DNA of 20,909 nucleotides from Treponema sp. UBA3819 (GTDB lineage: Bacteria; Spirochaetota; Spirochaetia; Treponematales; Treponemataceae). Below the pieces are notes generated by a model. The model made no database searches. It was not told the DNA's origin and saw only the letters and a list, made by a program, of their open reading frames with translations. This document shows, piece by piece, positions 1 to 7,638 of the stretch; position 1 is the first letter of the stretch, and each line of letters begins with the position of its first letter. The stretch is taken from contig DFDV01000020.1 in NCBI GenBank assembly GCA_002369025.1, positions 1 through 20,909 on the forward strand. Reading direction: 5' to 3'. Made by a program: the position numbers and the translations under genes.

Positions 1-170
1 TACGAAGACCCTTTCAAGGGTAGTAAGTAATACGAACGCCCCTTCAGGGGCTGCGACGAGTCAATCTGCAATAGACTTGAACGTCAGTGAAAGCCGGGAC
101 TTAAGTCTCAGCTTGGGAACCGAGCCTTATAGGCTGTGTTCAAACCACCCGTTTGACGGGTGGTTTGTGA
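1..170 (+). mobile_element. Structured region, possible right end / omega-RNA of an IS200/IS605-type element
   Basis: A chain of short hairpins is seen: CCCT-ttca-AGGG (9-20), GCCCC-ttca-GGGGC (38-51), the palindrome GACTTAAGTC near 98-107, GCTTGG-gaa-CCGAGC (about 111-125), AGCCT-tat-AGGCT (123-135), and the strong 11-bp hairpin at 141-167. Dense hairpins ending in one strong subterminal palindrome are typical of the tnpB 3' end, omega-RNA and right end of IS200/IS605 elements. The transposase genes would lie to the left of the window. No tnpB domain is visible here. One frame stays open from base 2 to the stop at 203-205 without recognisable motifs and could be a transposon protein tail or chance. 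Another structured RNA is an alternative. Confidence 0.45.
141..167 (+). repeat. Perfect 11-bp hairpin, element end or terminator
   Basis: CAAACCACCCG and CGGGTGGTTTG form a perfect 11-bp stem around the loop TTTGA. No proper T-run follows (TGATTTACTC), so a Rho-independent terminator is possible but not textbook. With the hairpins upstream, the subterminal palindrome of an IS200/IS605 right end fits better. It lies about 46 bases before the ispG start and would insulate ispG from upstream transcription. Confidence 0.7.
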
Positions 171-178
171 TTTACTCT

Positions 179-206
179 TTATCATTTTTTCAGGCTGTAG
201 TATAAT
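179..206 (+). promoter_or_regulatory. Probable sigma70 promoter of ispG
   Basis: A perfect TATAAT lies at 201-206. A 4/6 match to TTGACA (TTATCA, 179-184) lies 16 bases upstream. Only six bases separate the -10 box from the ATG at 213, so the predicted transcription start falls on or next to the start codon and the mRNA would be leaderless or nearly so. No Shine-Dalgarno sequence is seen before the ATG. Confidence 0.6.
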
Positions 207-212
207 CAATAT

Positions 213-1316
213 ATGGAAAAGAAATTTTTTACACCCCGCGAAGTTACTGTCGGTGGATTTGGAAATGTTGATAAAATCATCGTTGGTGGAAATAATCCTG
301 TTACCATTCAGACAATGTGGAAAGAGGGTATTATTGGCGTAAAGGACGATCCGGTCAAACTTGAAGAAATAAAAAGCAAAATTGCTTCCTTAAAAATGCT
401 GGGCTGCGACATCATTCGTTTTGCAGTCCCAGACATGGAGAGCGCAGAAAGTTTTATAGAAATTTGTAAGGCCACAAGCATGCCGCTTGTAGCTGACATT
501 CATTTTGACTACAGGCTTGCACTCAAATGCCTTGAAGGTCCGGTCGCCGCCATCAGAATCAATCCGGGTAACATTGGTGCAAGAGACAGGGTAGAAGCAG
601 TAGTAAATGGCTGCCGCGAAAAAGGTGTTGCCATCCGTATCGGCGTAAACTCTGGTTCTCTCCCCCATGATTTGCGTGAAAAAGTGGAAAAGGGACTTAT
701 GTCGCGAAGTGTCGCCTTAAGCGAAACCGCTGCTCGTGAATCTGCCGTTTTTGATGAACTCAATTTTAATCAGTTTGTCGTGAGCATGAAAGCATCTTCC
801 GTTCAGGAAACAATTGAAGCCAATGAAGATTTTGCTTCAAAATATGATATTCCACTTCATGTTGGAGTAACTGAAGCTGGCCCACTCATTACAGGAGTTG
901 TAAAATCAACACTTGCCTTCAGCCATCTGCTGCGTGAAGGAATCGGATCCACAATTCGTGTGTCCCTTTCATCTGCTCCTGAAAATGAAGTCATCACAGG
1001 CCTTGAAATTCTGCGGGAATGCGGAAAAAGAAAGGGCGGGGTAACTCTTGTCAGCTGTCCCAGATGTGGACGACAGGGATTTGATGTTCATGCCTTTATG
1101 AACCGCTGGCAGAATACTCTTCTTTCAATGAAAAAAGACATTACCGTAGCCGTCATGGGCTGTGTAGTAAACGGACCCGGAGAAGGCAAGCACGCAGATA
1201 TTGGAATCGCTGGGGCCGGTGGAAAAGCCATTATTTTCAAAAAAGGTGAAATAGTGCGCACGGTTGATGAAAAAGATGCCGATAATGTATTTAGAGAGGA
1301 ATTAAACTCGCTATGA
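213..1316 (+). CDS. ispG: 4-hydroxy-3-methylbut-2-enyl diphosphate synthase (IspG/GcpE)
   Basis: This [4Fe-4S] enzyme of the MEP isoprenoid pathway converts 2-C-methyl-D-erythritol 2,4-cyclodiphosphate to HMBPP in the cytoplasm. The protein has 367 residues, the usual length of the short bacterial form without the inserted central domain. Cluster ligands are visible at C282, C285 (SCPRCG) and C317 (MGCVVNGPGE), with the acidic residue E324. Their spacing matches E. coli C270, C273, C305 and E312. The N-terminal barrel carries VQTM-like and IRINPGN motifs. The start at 213 fits the family N-terminus and leaves no room for a ribosome binding site after the TATAAT at 201-206, suggesting a leaderless mRNA. 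The stop overlaps the next gene by ATGA. The product ultimately feeds undecaprenyl phosphate, which the glycan genes in this window would use. Confidence 0.97.
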   Translation: MEKKFFTPREVTVGGFGNVDKIIVGGNNPVTIQTMWKEGIIGVKDDPVKLEEIKSKIASLKMLGCDIIRFAVPDMESAESFIEICKATSMPLVADIHFDYRLALKCLEGPVAAIRINPGNIGARDRVEAVVNGCREKGVAIRIGVNSGSLPHDLREKVEKGLMSRSVALSETAARESAVFDELNFNQFVVSMKASSVQETIEANEDFASKYDIPLHVGVTEAGPLITGVVKSTLAFSHLLREGIGSTIRVSLSSAPENEVITGLEILRECGKRKGGVTLVSCPRCGRQGFDVHAFMNRWQNTLLSMKKDITVAVMGCVVNGPGEGKHADIGIAGAGGKAIIFKKGEIVRTVDEKDADNVFREELNSL

Positions 1317-2413
1317 GAAAACAGACGGCAGTATTCTTTTTTGCCTTTTTGACACTTTCGCTTTTTGCCCGTGCACCCCAAAAACCAAAAGACTCAGAGT
1401 CCGCCTACCGTATTCTGGAAGAGGCAACGGTTTCTTTTGATGCCGGTGATTACGGAAATGCGATGAAATATGCAAATCAGGCAAAAGATGCCCGCCGTGC
1501 TGAAAGTGAATATGAAACATATATTCTGGAAAATGCACTGACTCCCCGTGCTGTAAGAAGGGTTGGTACTGTTTTCTCTGATGTACTGGATGTTCTTGCA
1601 GACAGAGACGAAAAAGAAGCTATTGCCATCATTAACCGTTACCTTAAAAGATACGGAAAAGATTATTTTAACAACAATGTAAACGATATGGTTTCCTGGA
1701 TTAAGGCAAAAGCCGTTTATCCTGAGGCAGATTACCTTATCGGAAAAATTTATCAGCTGGAAGGAGAACATGGCGTTGCCTTGGATTTCTATGAGCGGGC
1801 CCGCATGGAGTCTCCCTATCTTGATATTCCGGCAGAATCATTTGATATTCTCTATACCATGGCTAATCTTGCAAAGCAGCAGAAAAGGGATGAGCCTTTT
1901 GAACAGATGCTTTATCTTATTCTGGACAATGACCAGCACTTTAAGGACAAGGCTTTTATCCAGGCCCTGCTACGGACCATTGATTTTGATACGGTAAAAC
2001 ATGCCGACCGCTTTTTCATGCTTTTCCGTGCAGAACCCAATCATTCTCTTGAAGCCCTTTATGAACTCGGCCTGATTTATGACAAGCGTGGAGAAGATGA
2101 AAAGGCTTTGACCTGTGTGGCGCTTGGAACCGTGGAAGCCCTTACCAATATGATTGCAGCCCTTTCTGAGCGTGATGCAGAATTTAAATATATTGATTTT
2201 CCCACTTTTCTGCAGACGGCTTCCAGATACAGTGATATTGTTGAATGGGGCAGTGAGACTCATGTCTGGGATATGATGTTTCAGTTTGCTGAGAGGGTTG
2301 AAAAGAGGGGAAAAAGTATTTTTGCAGGAGCCCTCTATTCTTATATGTCAGATAATATGCCTGATACCTACTGGCGGAAAGAAGCAAAGAAAAAACTGGG
2401 AATTACTGAATAA
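1313..2413 (+). CDS. Exported TPR-like repeat protein of unknown function
   Basis: A 366-residue protein with a signal peptide at residues 1 to about 19 (basic MRK, hydrophobic FFFAFLTLSLF, then ARA). No lipobox Cys is present, so it is probably a soluble periplasmic protein. The rest is helical with repeat-like segments suggestive of tetratricopeptide repeats: residues about 32-60 (EATVSFDAGDYGNAMKYANQ), 135-160 (GKIYQLEGEHGVALDFYERA) and 240-265 (ALYELGLIYDKRGEDEKAL). Such repeats usually bind other proteins. It starts inside the ispG stop codon (ATGA, 1313-1316) with GAGAGGA about 14 bases upstream, so translation is probably coupled to ispG. Its stop is one base from the stop of the convergent Omp85-like gene. 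I cannot assign a specific function. Confidence 0.85.
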   Translation: MRKQTAVFFFAFLTLSLFARAPQKPKDSESAYRILEEATVSFDAGDYGNAMKYANQAKDARRAESEYETYILENALTPRAVRRVGTVFSDVLDVLADRDEKEAIAIINRYLKRYGKDYFNNNVNDMVSWIKAKAVYPEADYLIGKIYQLEGEHGVALDFYERARMESPYLDIPAESFDILYTMANLAKQQKRDEPFEQMLYLILDNDQHFKDKAFIQALLRTIDFDTVKHADRFFMLFRAEPNHSLEALYELGLIYDKRGEDEKALTCVALGTVEALTNMIAALSERDAEFKYIDFPTFLQTASRYSDIVEWGSETHVWDMMFQFAERVEKRGKSIFAGALYSYMSDNMPDTYWRKEAKKKLGITE

Positions 2414-2414
2414 A

Positions 2415-3968
2415 CTAGTAGTGAAGACCGATTCCGATATATAATTCGTAGGCGGAACCTGATCTCCAGCTGTCATCTATGAGAGATGAGATTACTTTCT
2501 TGATGATTTTTCTTCCGACATCAACACCAAGGCTTGCGCGAACTTCGATACTGCGCCATTTTTGAGGGAAAATCAGCATTTCAAGACCTGCACCATAAAA
2601 ACCATCTTTGATGCTGAAAGTTCTTCCGGTAACTGCATTTTTTGTAAGTGCCGCATCAATAAATGGTGAAATCTGCAGCTCAAAGTCAAGATAGCGCATA
2701 AAACTGAAAGCCTTTGCCATTTTAGACTCTTCACCGAAAATTGCCTGAATCCAGCCACACCAGTCTGTAGTGATGATATGAATTGGCATGTCAATGTTGA
2801 AAAGAATTGCAACAGGAACATCAAGCGCCTTTTTATCCGTTCCATCGTATTTCATGTCATCTTTAATACCACGAAGTTTTGCACCAATCTTTTCCGTACC
2901 GTTGTATGAGGCAAAACCGTAGAGGCGGCCGGAAAAACCTACATATTTGAATGCAGACTTGTATCCAATCAGTTCAGCATGTACTTTCGGAATAAATGTA
3001 TCCTTCTGGAAATTGTAGCCAAGAGACTGTCCGGCAGTTACGGAAAGACCGTCTCTGAAATTGCCCCGCCAGTTCACGCGTGATGTTCCTATAGTGTGTC
3101 CAAATGCAAGAATTGGGCTGCTCAAGTCCTTGTTATCCGAGCTGATGCCGTCATGATCCCAGTTCCAGGTATATGAAACATAGGGAGACCAGGTGACATT
3201 TCCCCAGTTATCAATTTTTTGCAGGATAACCGGTACCGATAGTGTTGCGCCTTCTACAAAATAGAAGTCATCTCCGTATTTCTTGTAGTCAAAGTTGCGG
3301 ATTATTGACTGCTTGAGGTCCAGGCTGATGGAAAAAGTGTCAAAGGGCAGAATAAATGTAAAGCCTGTTGTTACATTAAACTCAGGAGAGTCTTTTCCAA
3401 AGGTATAGCTGAAACTGAGCGAGTTATTCCATGAAGACTTAAAGGGTCCCATTTTAAAGGGATAGTCATAGGAAAGACTGAAGCCCAGCTTGTTTTTCCA
3501 TTCTGCCGTTACAGAGTCTTCACCAGAAAAAAACTCAACATCAGCATTGAGTGGACTCATAGTTCCAAGGAAGTTTGTATCCTTTACTTTTGCTTTGAGC
3601 GTAAGACCTGTGTTTGAGTCATATTTGGGGTAGGGAACGATAAGCAGGTGCTTTGAGTCAGAAGTAAAAATATGCAGGTGAACCAGAGAAATTTCCTCGT
3701 CACCCTTAATGTCACCATAGGTAAGGCTGATGTTTGAGGTATTAAAAGTCCTCTTGTTTATCAGCTGCTGTTCCAAATCTTTTATATAAAGACTTAGTTC
3801 TGTATAAGAGTTAAAGACACGGGATTTATCAATTTCTATATTGCGTTCAATGGCATAGGGTCTTGTAATTCCCAGAACATCATAGGTAACATTTGCAATT
3901 CTGTATTTTGAAGCAAAAGAAAGGGATGCAAGCAGAAAAAATAATCCGGTAAGAAAAAGACGTCGCAT
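2415..3968 (-). CDS. Omp85-like outer-membrane barrel protein with a single POTRA-like domain
   Basis: With the ATG at 3968 the protein has 517 residues. A signal peptide covers residues 1 to about 19 (MRRLFLTGLFFLLASLSFAS). Residues about 21-105 resemble one POTRA domain. From about 110 on, alternating polar and aromatic strands suggest a beta-barrel, starting with YDSNTGLTL and DTNFLG, like the first strands of BamA/TamA. The sequence KLRGI (about 364-368) is a candidate for the (V/I)RG(F/Y) motif of barrel loop 6. The last residue is aromatic (GIGLHY), as in many outer-membrane proteins. The length is near that of two-partner-secretion transporters and shorter than BamA. ATG 3968 follows AAAGGAG by seven bases, better than the upstream TTG, and overlaps the preceding stop as TGATG. 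As the last operon gene it might help place the surface glycan or a protein; the assignment is by pattern only. Confidence 0.65.
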   Translation of the reverse strand: MRRLFLTGLFFLLASLSFASKYRIANVTYDVLGITRPYAIERNIEIDKSRVFNSYTELSLYIKDLEQQLINKRTFNTSNISLTYGDIKGDEEISLVHLHIFTSDSKHLLIVPYPKYDSNTGLTLKAKVKDTNFLGTMSPLNADVEFFSGEDSVTAEWKNKLGFSLSYDYPFKMGPFKSSWNNSLSFSYTFGKDSPEFNVTTGFTFILPFDTFSISLDLKQSIIRNFDYKKYGDDFYFVEGATLSVPVILQKIDNWGNVTWSPYVSYTWNWDHDGISSDNKDLSSPILAFGHTIGTSRVNWRGNFRDGLSVTAGQSLGYNFQKDTFIPKVHAELIGYKSAFKYVGFSGRLYGFASYNGTEKIGAKLRGIKDDMKYDGTDKKALDVPVAILFNIDMPIHIITTDWCGWIQAIFGEESKMAKAFSFMRYLDFELQISPFIDAALTKNAVTGRTFSIKDGFYGAGLEMLIFPQKWRSIEVRASLGVDVGRKIIKKVISSLIDDSWRSGSAYELYIGIGLHY

Positions 3969-5392
3969 CAATAGGCTCCTTTGCCTTTTATGACTACATA
4001 AATTGTCTTAATTATAATCCACAGGTCAAGCCAGACAGACCAGTTCTGAATGTAGTAGGAATCAAGGGTAATGCGCTCCTCGTAACCTGTATCAGAACGG
4101 CCGGAAATCTGCCACATACCGCTTAAACCGGGCTGAACGGAAAGAATGAAATCTGACTTGTCACCGTATTTTTCAAGTTCCGGCTTTGTAACCGGGCGGG
4201 GACCGATGAAACTCATTTCACCAAGGAGAATGTTAAAGAACTGAGGAATCTCATCAATGCTGGTCTTGCGAAGAATTTTTCCAAGTTTTGTGATGCGGGG
4301 ATCGTTAGTAAATTTGCGGTCTTTTTCCCATTCAGCGCGCATCTGTGGATTTTCTGCAAGAATCTTTTCCAGCTGCTTGTCAGCGTCAATTACCATGGAA
4401 CGGAATTTCCAGCATTTAAATTCACGACCGTTTTTGCCGATTCTCTTATGACCGTAAAAGGCAGGCCCCTTGCTGGTAAGCTTTACAAGAACTGCAACGA
4501 CAATTGTAAGCGGAATTGTAAGCGGGGCAGAAATGAGCAGAAGGAAAATATCCAGAGCCCTTTTAAGGGCAACGCTGATTTTTTTTGTAAGGTTGTGGGT
4601 AGATGAAAAACCAAGAATACCGCCAAAATCACGGACATAGGAAGTAATGGTATTTGTATCCTGAATATGGGGAATATTGATTGTGTAACGGTAATACATA
4701 TTGATTGCCGTAGTATCAAGTTTGTAATCGCAGAGGATTGCAACTTTTGTTCCTGTTTCCCTTATCGCATCAGCAATTTCTGCAGAATGAGGAAATACAG
4801 GAATTCCCATGAAATCTGAGGTTTCAGTAGCCTGACTGTCGATTATGAGGGCAGGCTTGTATCCAAAGTCCTTGCGCTTTAAAAGACGTTCGATGATAAA
4901 TTCGCCGCTATTGCCGTTCACATAAATAACTGCCGGAACACCAAACCACTTGCGCTTTGCAAAAATATGTCTGGAAAATTCCCTGCCAACGGGAAGAAAT
5001 ATTGCGGCAATGGGAGAAGCAAGAATAAAGGCGATTACAAGAGGAATTTTATCATCTGCTACTTCAACCGTAATGGAAAGGGCAATGCCCACAAAGACAA
5101 AGAAAGAACAGATGGCAAATTTCTTTACTTCCTCGGCAGGCGGCAATGAGATTCCCGGATATAAACCTGCGGCGTAAAAAACTGCAAGCATGGGCGGGAG
5201 GTAGACTACATAATCAACAAAGGAGCGGAAGTTAATCCAGATGTGGTTGATGAAGTTGATGATAAAGAAACTTGCGCCGATTGAAAGCATGACAAACAGA
5301 GCGTCAGAAAGCATGAGAGCCGCACCAGACGTAAAAGAACTTGTCCTGTAATATGAGCGCTTAAAATATTTCTTAAATTCTTCTGTGGTCAT
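3968..5392 (-). CDS. WbaP-type polyprenyl-phosphate hexose-1-phosphate transferase
   Basis: This membrane enzyme should transfer a sugar 1-phosphate from a nucleotide sugar to undecaprenyl phosphate, the first committed step of a lipid-linked glycan. With ATG 5392 it has 474 residues, the length of full WbaP-like proteins. It has hydrophobic helices in about the first 140 residues, a CoA-binding-like middle domain (about 150-265), and a C-terminal catalytic domain beginning with a membrane-associated helix (RALDIFLLLISAPLTIPL). The catalytic domain shows KFRSM, RKTSIDEIPQ with the catalytic Asp-Glu pair, GEMSFIGPRPV, and PGLSGMWQISGRS. A GTG at 5422 is in frame, but MTTEEF at 5392 is the likelier start because promoter elements lie between the two. 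The sugar is not determined by sequence; galactose, glucose and N-acetyl sugars are possible. Confidence 0.92.
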   Translation of the reverse strand: MTTEEFKKYFKRSYYRTSSFTSGAALMLSDALFVMLSIGASFFIINFINHIWINFRSFVDYVVYLPPMLAVFYAAGLYPGISLPPAEEVKKFAICSFFVFVGIALSITVEVADDKIPLVIAFILASPIAAIFLPVGREFSRHIFAKRKWFGVPAVIYVNGNSGEFIIERLLKRKDFGYKPALIIDSQATETSDFMGIPVFPHSAEIADAIRETGTKVAILCDYKLDTTAINMYYRYTINIPHIQDTNTITSYVRDFGGILGFSSTHNLTKKISVALKRALDIFLLLISAPLTIPLTIVVAVLVKLTSKGPAFYGHKRIGKNGREFKCWKFRSMVIDADKQLEKILAENPQMRAEWEKDRKFTNDPRITKLGKILRKTSIDEIPQFFNILLGEMSFIGPRPVTKPELEKYGDKSDFILSVQPGLSGMWQISGRSDTGYEERITLDSYYIQNWSVWLDLWIIIKTIYVVIKGKGAY

Positions 5393-5403
5393 ACCAATTA
5401 TAT

Positions 5404-5432
5404 ATTCTACAATAAATTGCACTAGATGTCTA
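5404..5432 (-). promoter_or_regulatory. Possible internal promoter upstream of the WbaP-like gene
   Basis: Read on the minus strand, TAGACA (5427-5432), a 17-base spacer and TAGAAT (5404-5409) each match the sigma70 boxes at 5 of 6. A second -10-like TATAAT lies at 5397-5402. The -35 box overlaps the stop codon of the preceding glycosyltransferase. The ATG at 5392 is only 12 bases after the TAGAAT box, so the leader would be about five bases and has no Shine-Dalgarno sequence. It would allow the last two genes to be expressed apart from the rest. Confidence 0.5.
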
Positions 5433-6494
5433 TATCAAACGAGATAGCATTGCCTCTGCAGTTTTTGAAAAGGAATAGCGGTTTTTTGTTGGAGGAAGGG
5501 GCTTTTCCTTCCACACAGCAAGCAGTTTTTGAGTTAAATCTTCTGCATCACCGGCCTTAAAATAAGTGACCGGAAGCCCGTCATATACTTCCCGGAAAAC
5601 GGGAATGTCAGACACAATTGCTCTGGTACCGCAGCAGAGGGCTTCCATTGGCGGAAGACCAAAGCCTTCGTAAAGGGATGGCTGAACCAGAATCTTTGCC
5701 TCAGAAAGCAGGACTTTAAGTTTTTCATTATCCACAAAGCCGGTGAATTCAACGCCCCGGGCATTTTCCAGTGAAGCAAGCTCTGAATCCTGAGTACGGA
5801 AATTATTTTTTTCTCCAACAATGAGAAGTCTGGGGACAGCAAGTGACTGATTTTCGCAGTATGAACGGAATGCTTCAAAGGCGGGAACCAGGGTGTGAAG
5901 GCCCTTGTGGCGCTTTATGTTTCCGATGAAAATAATTGTGTCATTTTTTTCTGGAAGCGGATGTAAGGGCTCCTGCAGATATTCAGGAACGCTTGAATGC
6001 ACGACATAGACAGGCTTTTTGCAATGAAGTTTTTCGATAATCCGCTGCCTGCTGAATTCTGAAACAGTAAAAATTGCCTTTGATTTTGCGATTGCATGCC
6101 TGTAAAAAAGTTTTCTTGCAAGGGTGCCGGCCTTTCCTGCCAGTGCTACATCCATAAAAACAATATCGTGAATGGTGCTGAAAACCGGAATGTGAATGCC
6201 GGAGGGAATGTTGCAATAAGGTGAAATGAAGGCATTACAGGCATTTATTTTTTTTGCAAGATATGAGGGAAAGAAAAAAGTCTCTTTAATGGAAAAAGGC
6301 CCTATGCCGCATGGAAGTAAACTGACATTTTTTGCCTCATAAACTGACTGGGGAAGTGATGGAATCTTATGAGCAGCATCCAGTCCGAGAAGAAGAAAAT
6401 TGTGTTCTGTAGAAATCATGTGGGGAAGAATGCCGTCTATAAAGGCTCCGATTCCGCTTTTACCGCACATGCGGCAGTCTAAGGCAAAGGTCAT
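5430..6494 (-). CDS. GT4-family glycosyltransferase
   Basis: A 354-residue cytoplasmic glycosyltransferase with the GT-B fold of family GT4. The C-terminal donor-binding domain shows FIGNIKRHKGL (about 190-200) and the LVQPSLYEGFGLPPMEALCC segment, which carries the E-x7-E-type motif (EGFGLPPME), followed by GTRAIVSDIPVFREV. The N-terminal acceptor domain is less conserved, as usual. GT4 enzymes are retaining and often use GDP-mannose or UDP-sugars; a GDP-heptose donor is conceivable given the heptose genes nearby, but sequence does not settle it. Start and upstream stop overlap as ATGA (6491-6494), and no strong ribosome binding site is visible, so translation is probably coupled to the preceding gene. 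It likely adds one sugar to the polyprenyl-linked glycan. Confidence 0.9.
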   Translation of the reverse strand: MTFALDCRMCGKSGIGAFIDGILPHMISTEHNFLLLGLDAAHKIPSLPQSVYEAKNVSLLPCGIGPFSIKETFFFPSYLAKKINACNAFISPYCNIPSGIHIPVFSTIHDIVFMDVALAGKAGTLARKLFYRHAIAKSKAIFTVSEFSRQRIIEKLHCKKPVYVVHSSVPEYLQEPLHPLPEKNDTIIFIGNIKRHKGLHTLVPAFEAFRSYCENQSLAVPRLLIVGEKNNFRTQDSELASLENARGVEFTGFVDNEKLKVLLSEAKILVQPSLYEGFGLPPMEALCCGTRAIVSDIPVFREVYDGLPVTYFKAGDAEDLTQKLLAVWKEKPLPPTKNRYSFSKTAEAMLSRLI

Positions 6495-7612
6495 TTTCTG
6501 GCCGCAATCTCCTTTCTGGTCTTTTCTACAATGGCTGAAAACTCAGCACGGAAACGGTCTTCTGTAAAAGTTGCTGCATGCCGGGCAATTTCATCTGTAT
6601 CAAAAGCATTCTGGCTGTCCATATTTTCAAAGCGCTCTATGGCCTCTTTCAGGGATTCTACAGTCTGTTCTGCAAAGAAAATGCCTGTCTTACCGTCTAT
6701 AACAGTTTCAGTTGCTCCGCCTCGTCCAAAGGCAATGACAGGACGGCCGCAGGCCTGGGTTTCAAGAGGAGTAAGCCCAAAATCTTCCTCTGCACAGAAA
6801 ATCAGGGCCCGGCAGGTCTGAAGATAGCCGCGGAGAACTTCATCGCTGACTCTTCCGGTAAAAGTAATCTTGTCATCTCCCTTAGCAAGTTCTTTTAAGC
6901 TGTCCGCTTCTGATCCACCGCCTATGACGACCAGTTTACGGCCGCTTCCTTTGATTGCAGAAATGGCAAGGTCAACCCTTTTGTAGGGAACGAGGCGGGA
7001 AAATGCCACATAAAAATCTTCATGATGAGGATTTTCTGCCGGAAAAAATCGCCTGTGGTTGAGGGGAGAGTAAATGACGCTTGCATCGCGGTTCCAGAAT
7101 TTTTTGATTCTGCGGGCAATGTAATAGCTGTTTGCTACGATTGTGTCAATTCTCTGGGCAGAAACATAATCCCAGAGACGAATTTGAGGCATCCACCTGT
7201 CCATAAAAAAGCGTGTCAGCCTGCCGCTTCTTTTTTTGTAGTCAAAATACAAATCCCAGGCATAGCGCATGGGAGTGTGAATGTATGCTACCTGAGGAAT
7301 ATGGGGCGGTACAATGACACCCTTTGCGCAGCTGGATGAAGAGCAGAGAACTAAATCATAAGAGGACAAATCAAAAGACTCAAAGGCTTTGGGCATAAAT
7401 TTAAGGAGTTTTGTGTAAATTTTAGTCGCAAAAGGCAGTTTTTGAAGGGAAGACGTATAAATTTTTACCCCCTCAAAGTGACCTTTCAGTTTATTCCTGT
7501 CATAGACCAGCGTATAAATATCGGCCTGAGGATACATTCTGAGCCATAACTCAACAAATGTTTCGGCTCCGCCGTAATTTGTAAGCCAGTCGTGAACAAT
7601 TGCGACTTTCAT
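6491..7612 (-). CDS. GT4-family glycosyltransferase, WbaZ/mannosyltransferase-like
   Basis: A 373-residue GT-B glycosyltransferase. The N-terminus (MKVAIVHDWLTNYGGAE) and the segment YIHTPMRYAWDLYFDY are typical of the WbaZ-like branch of GT4, whose members often transfer mannose in O-antigen and exopolysaccharide synthesis. The donor domain shows FSRLVPYKRVDLAI, GRVSDEVLRGYLQTCRA and the E-x7-E-type motif in EEDFGLTPLETQACGRPVIA. It starts after a good ribosome binding site (AAGGGAG, about six bases upstream), lies 26 bases after the PntC fusion gene, and overlaps the next glycosyltransferase by ATGA. The likely role is an early sugar addition on the lipid-linked glycan in the cytoplasm. Mannose is a family-based guess; the GDP-heptose genes in the window make a manno-heptose donor another candidate. 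Confidence 0.92.
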   Translation of the reverse strand: MKVAIVHDWLTNYGGAETFVELWLRMYPQADIYTLVYDRNKLKGHFEGVKIYTSSLQKLPFATKIYTKLLKFMPKAFESFDLSSYDLVLCSSSSCAKGVIVPPHIPQVAYIHTPMRYAWDLYFDYKKRSGRLTRFFMDRWMPQIRLWDYVSAQRIDTIVANSYYIARRIKKFWNRDASVIYSPLNHRRFFPAENPHHEDFYVAFSRLVPYKRVDLAISAIKGSGRKLVVIGGGSEADSLKELAKGDDKITFTGRVSDEVLRGYLQTCRALIFCAEEDFGLTPLETQACGRPVIAFGRGGATETVIDGKTGIFFAEQTVESLKEAIERFENMDSQNAFDTDEIARHAATFTEDRFRAEFSAIVEKTRKEIAARK

Positions 7613-7638
7613 TACTGCTCCCTTAATAATTCACAAAA

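Noticed and set aside
2..205. An open frame across the hairpin region as the tail of a transposon protein
   Set aside because: No zinc-finger or catalytic motif is in view, the frame runs through the palindrome and the ispG -10 box, and its start lies outside the window. Not listed as a gene.
5393..5422. Upstream GTG start for the WbaP-like protein
   Set aside because: It adds ten residues that overlap the likely promoter boxes, and it has no ribosome binding site; ATG 5392 gives a normal N-terminus.
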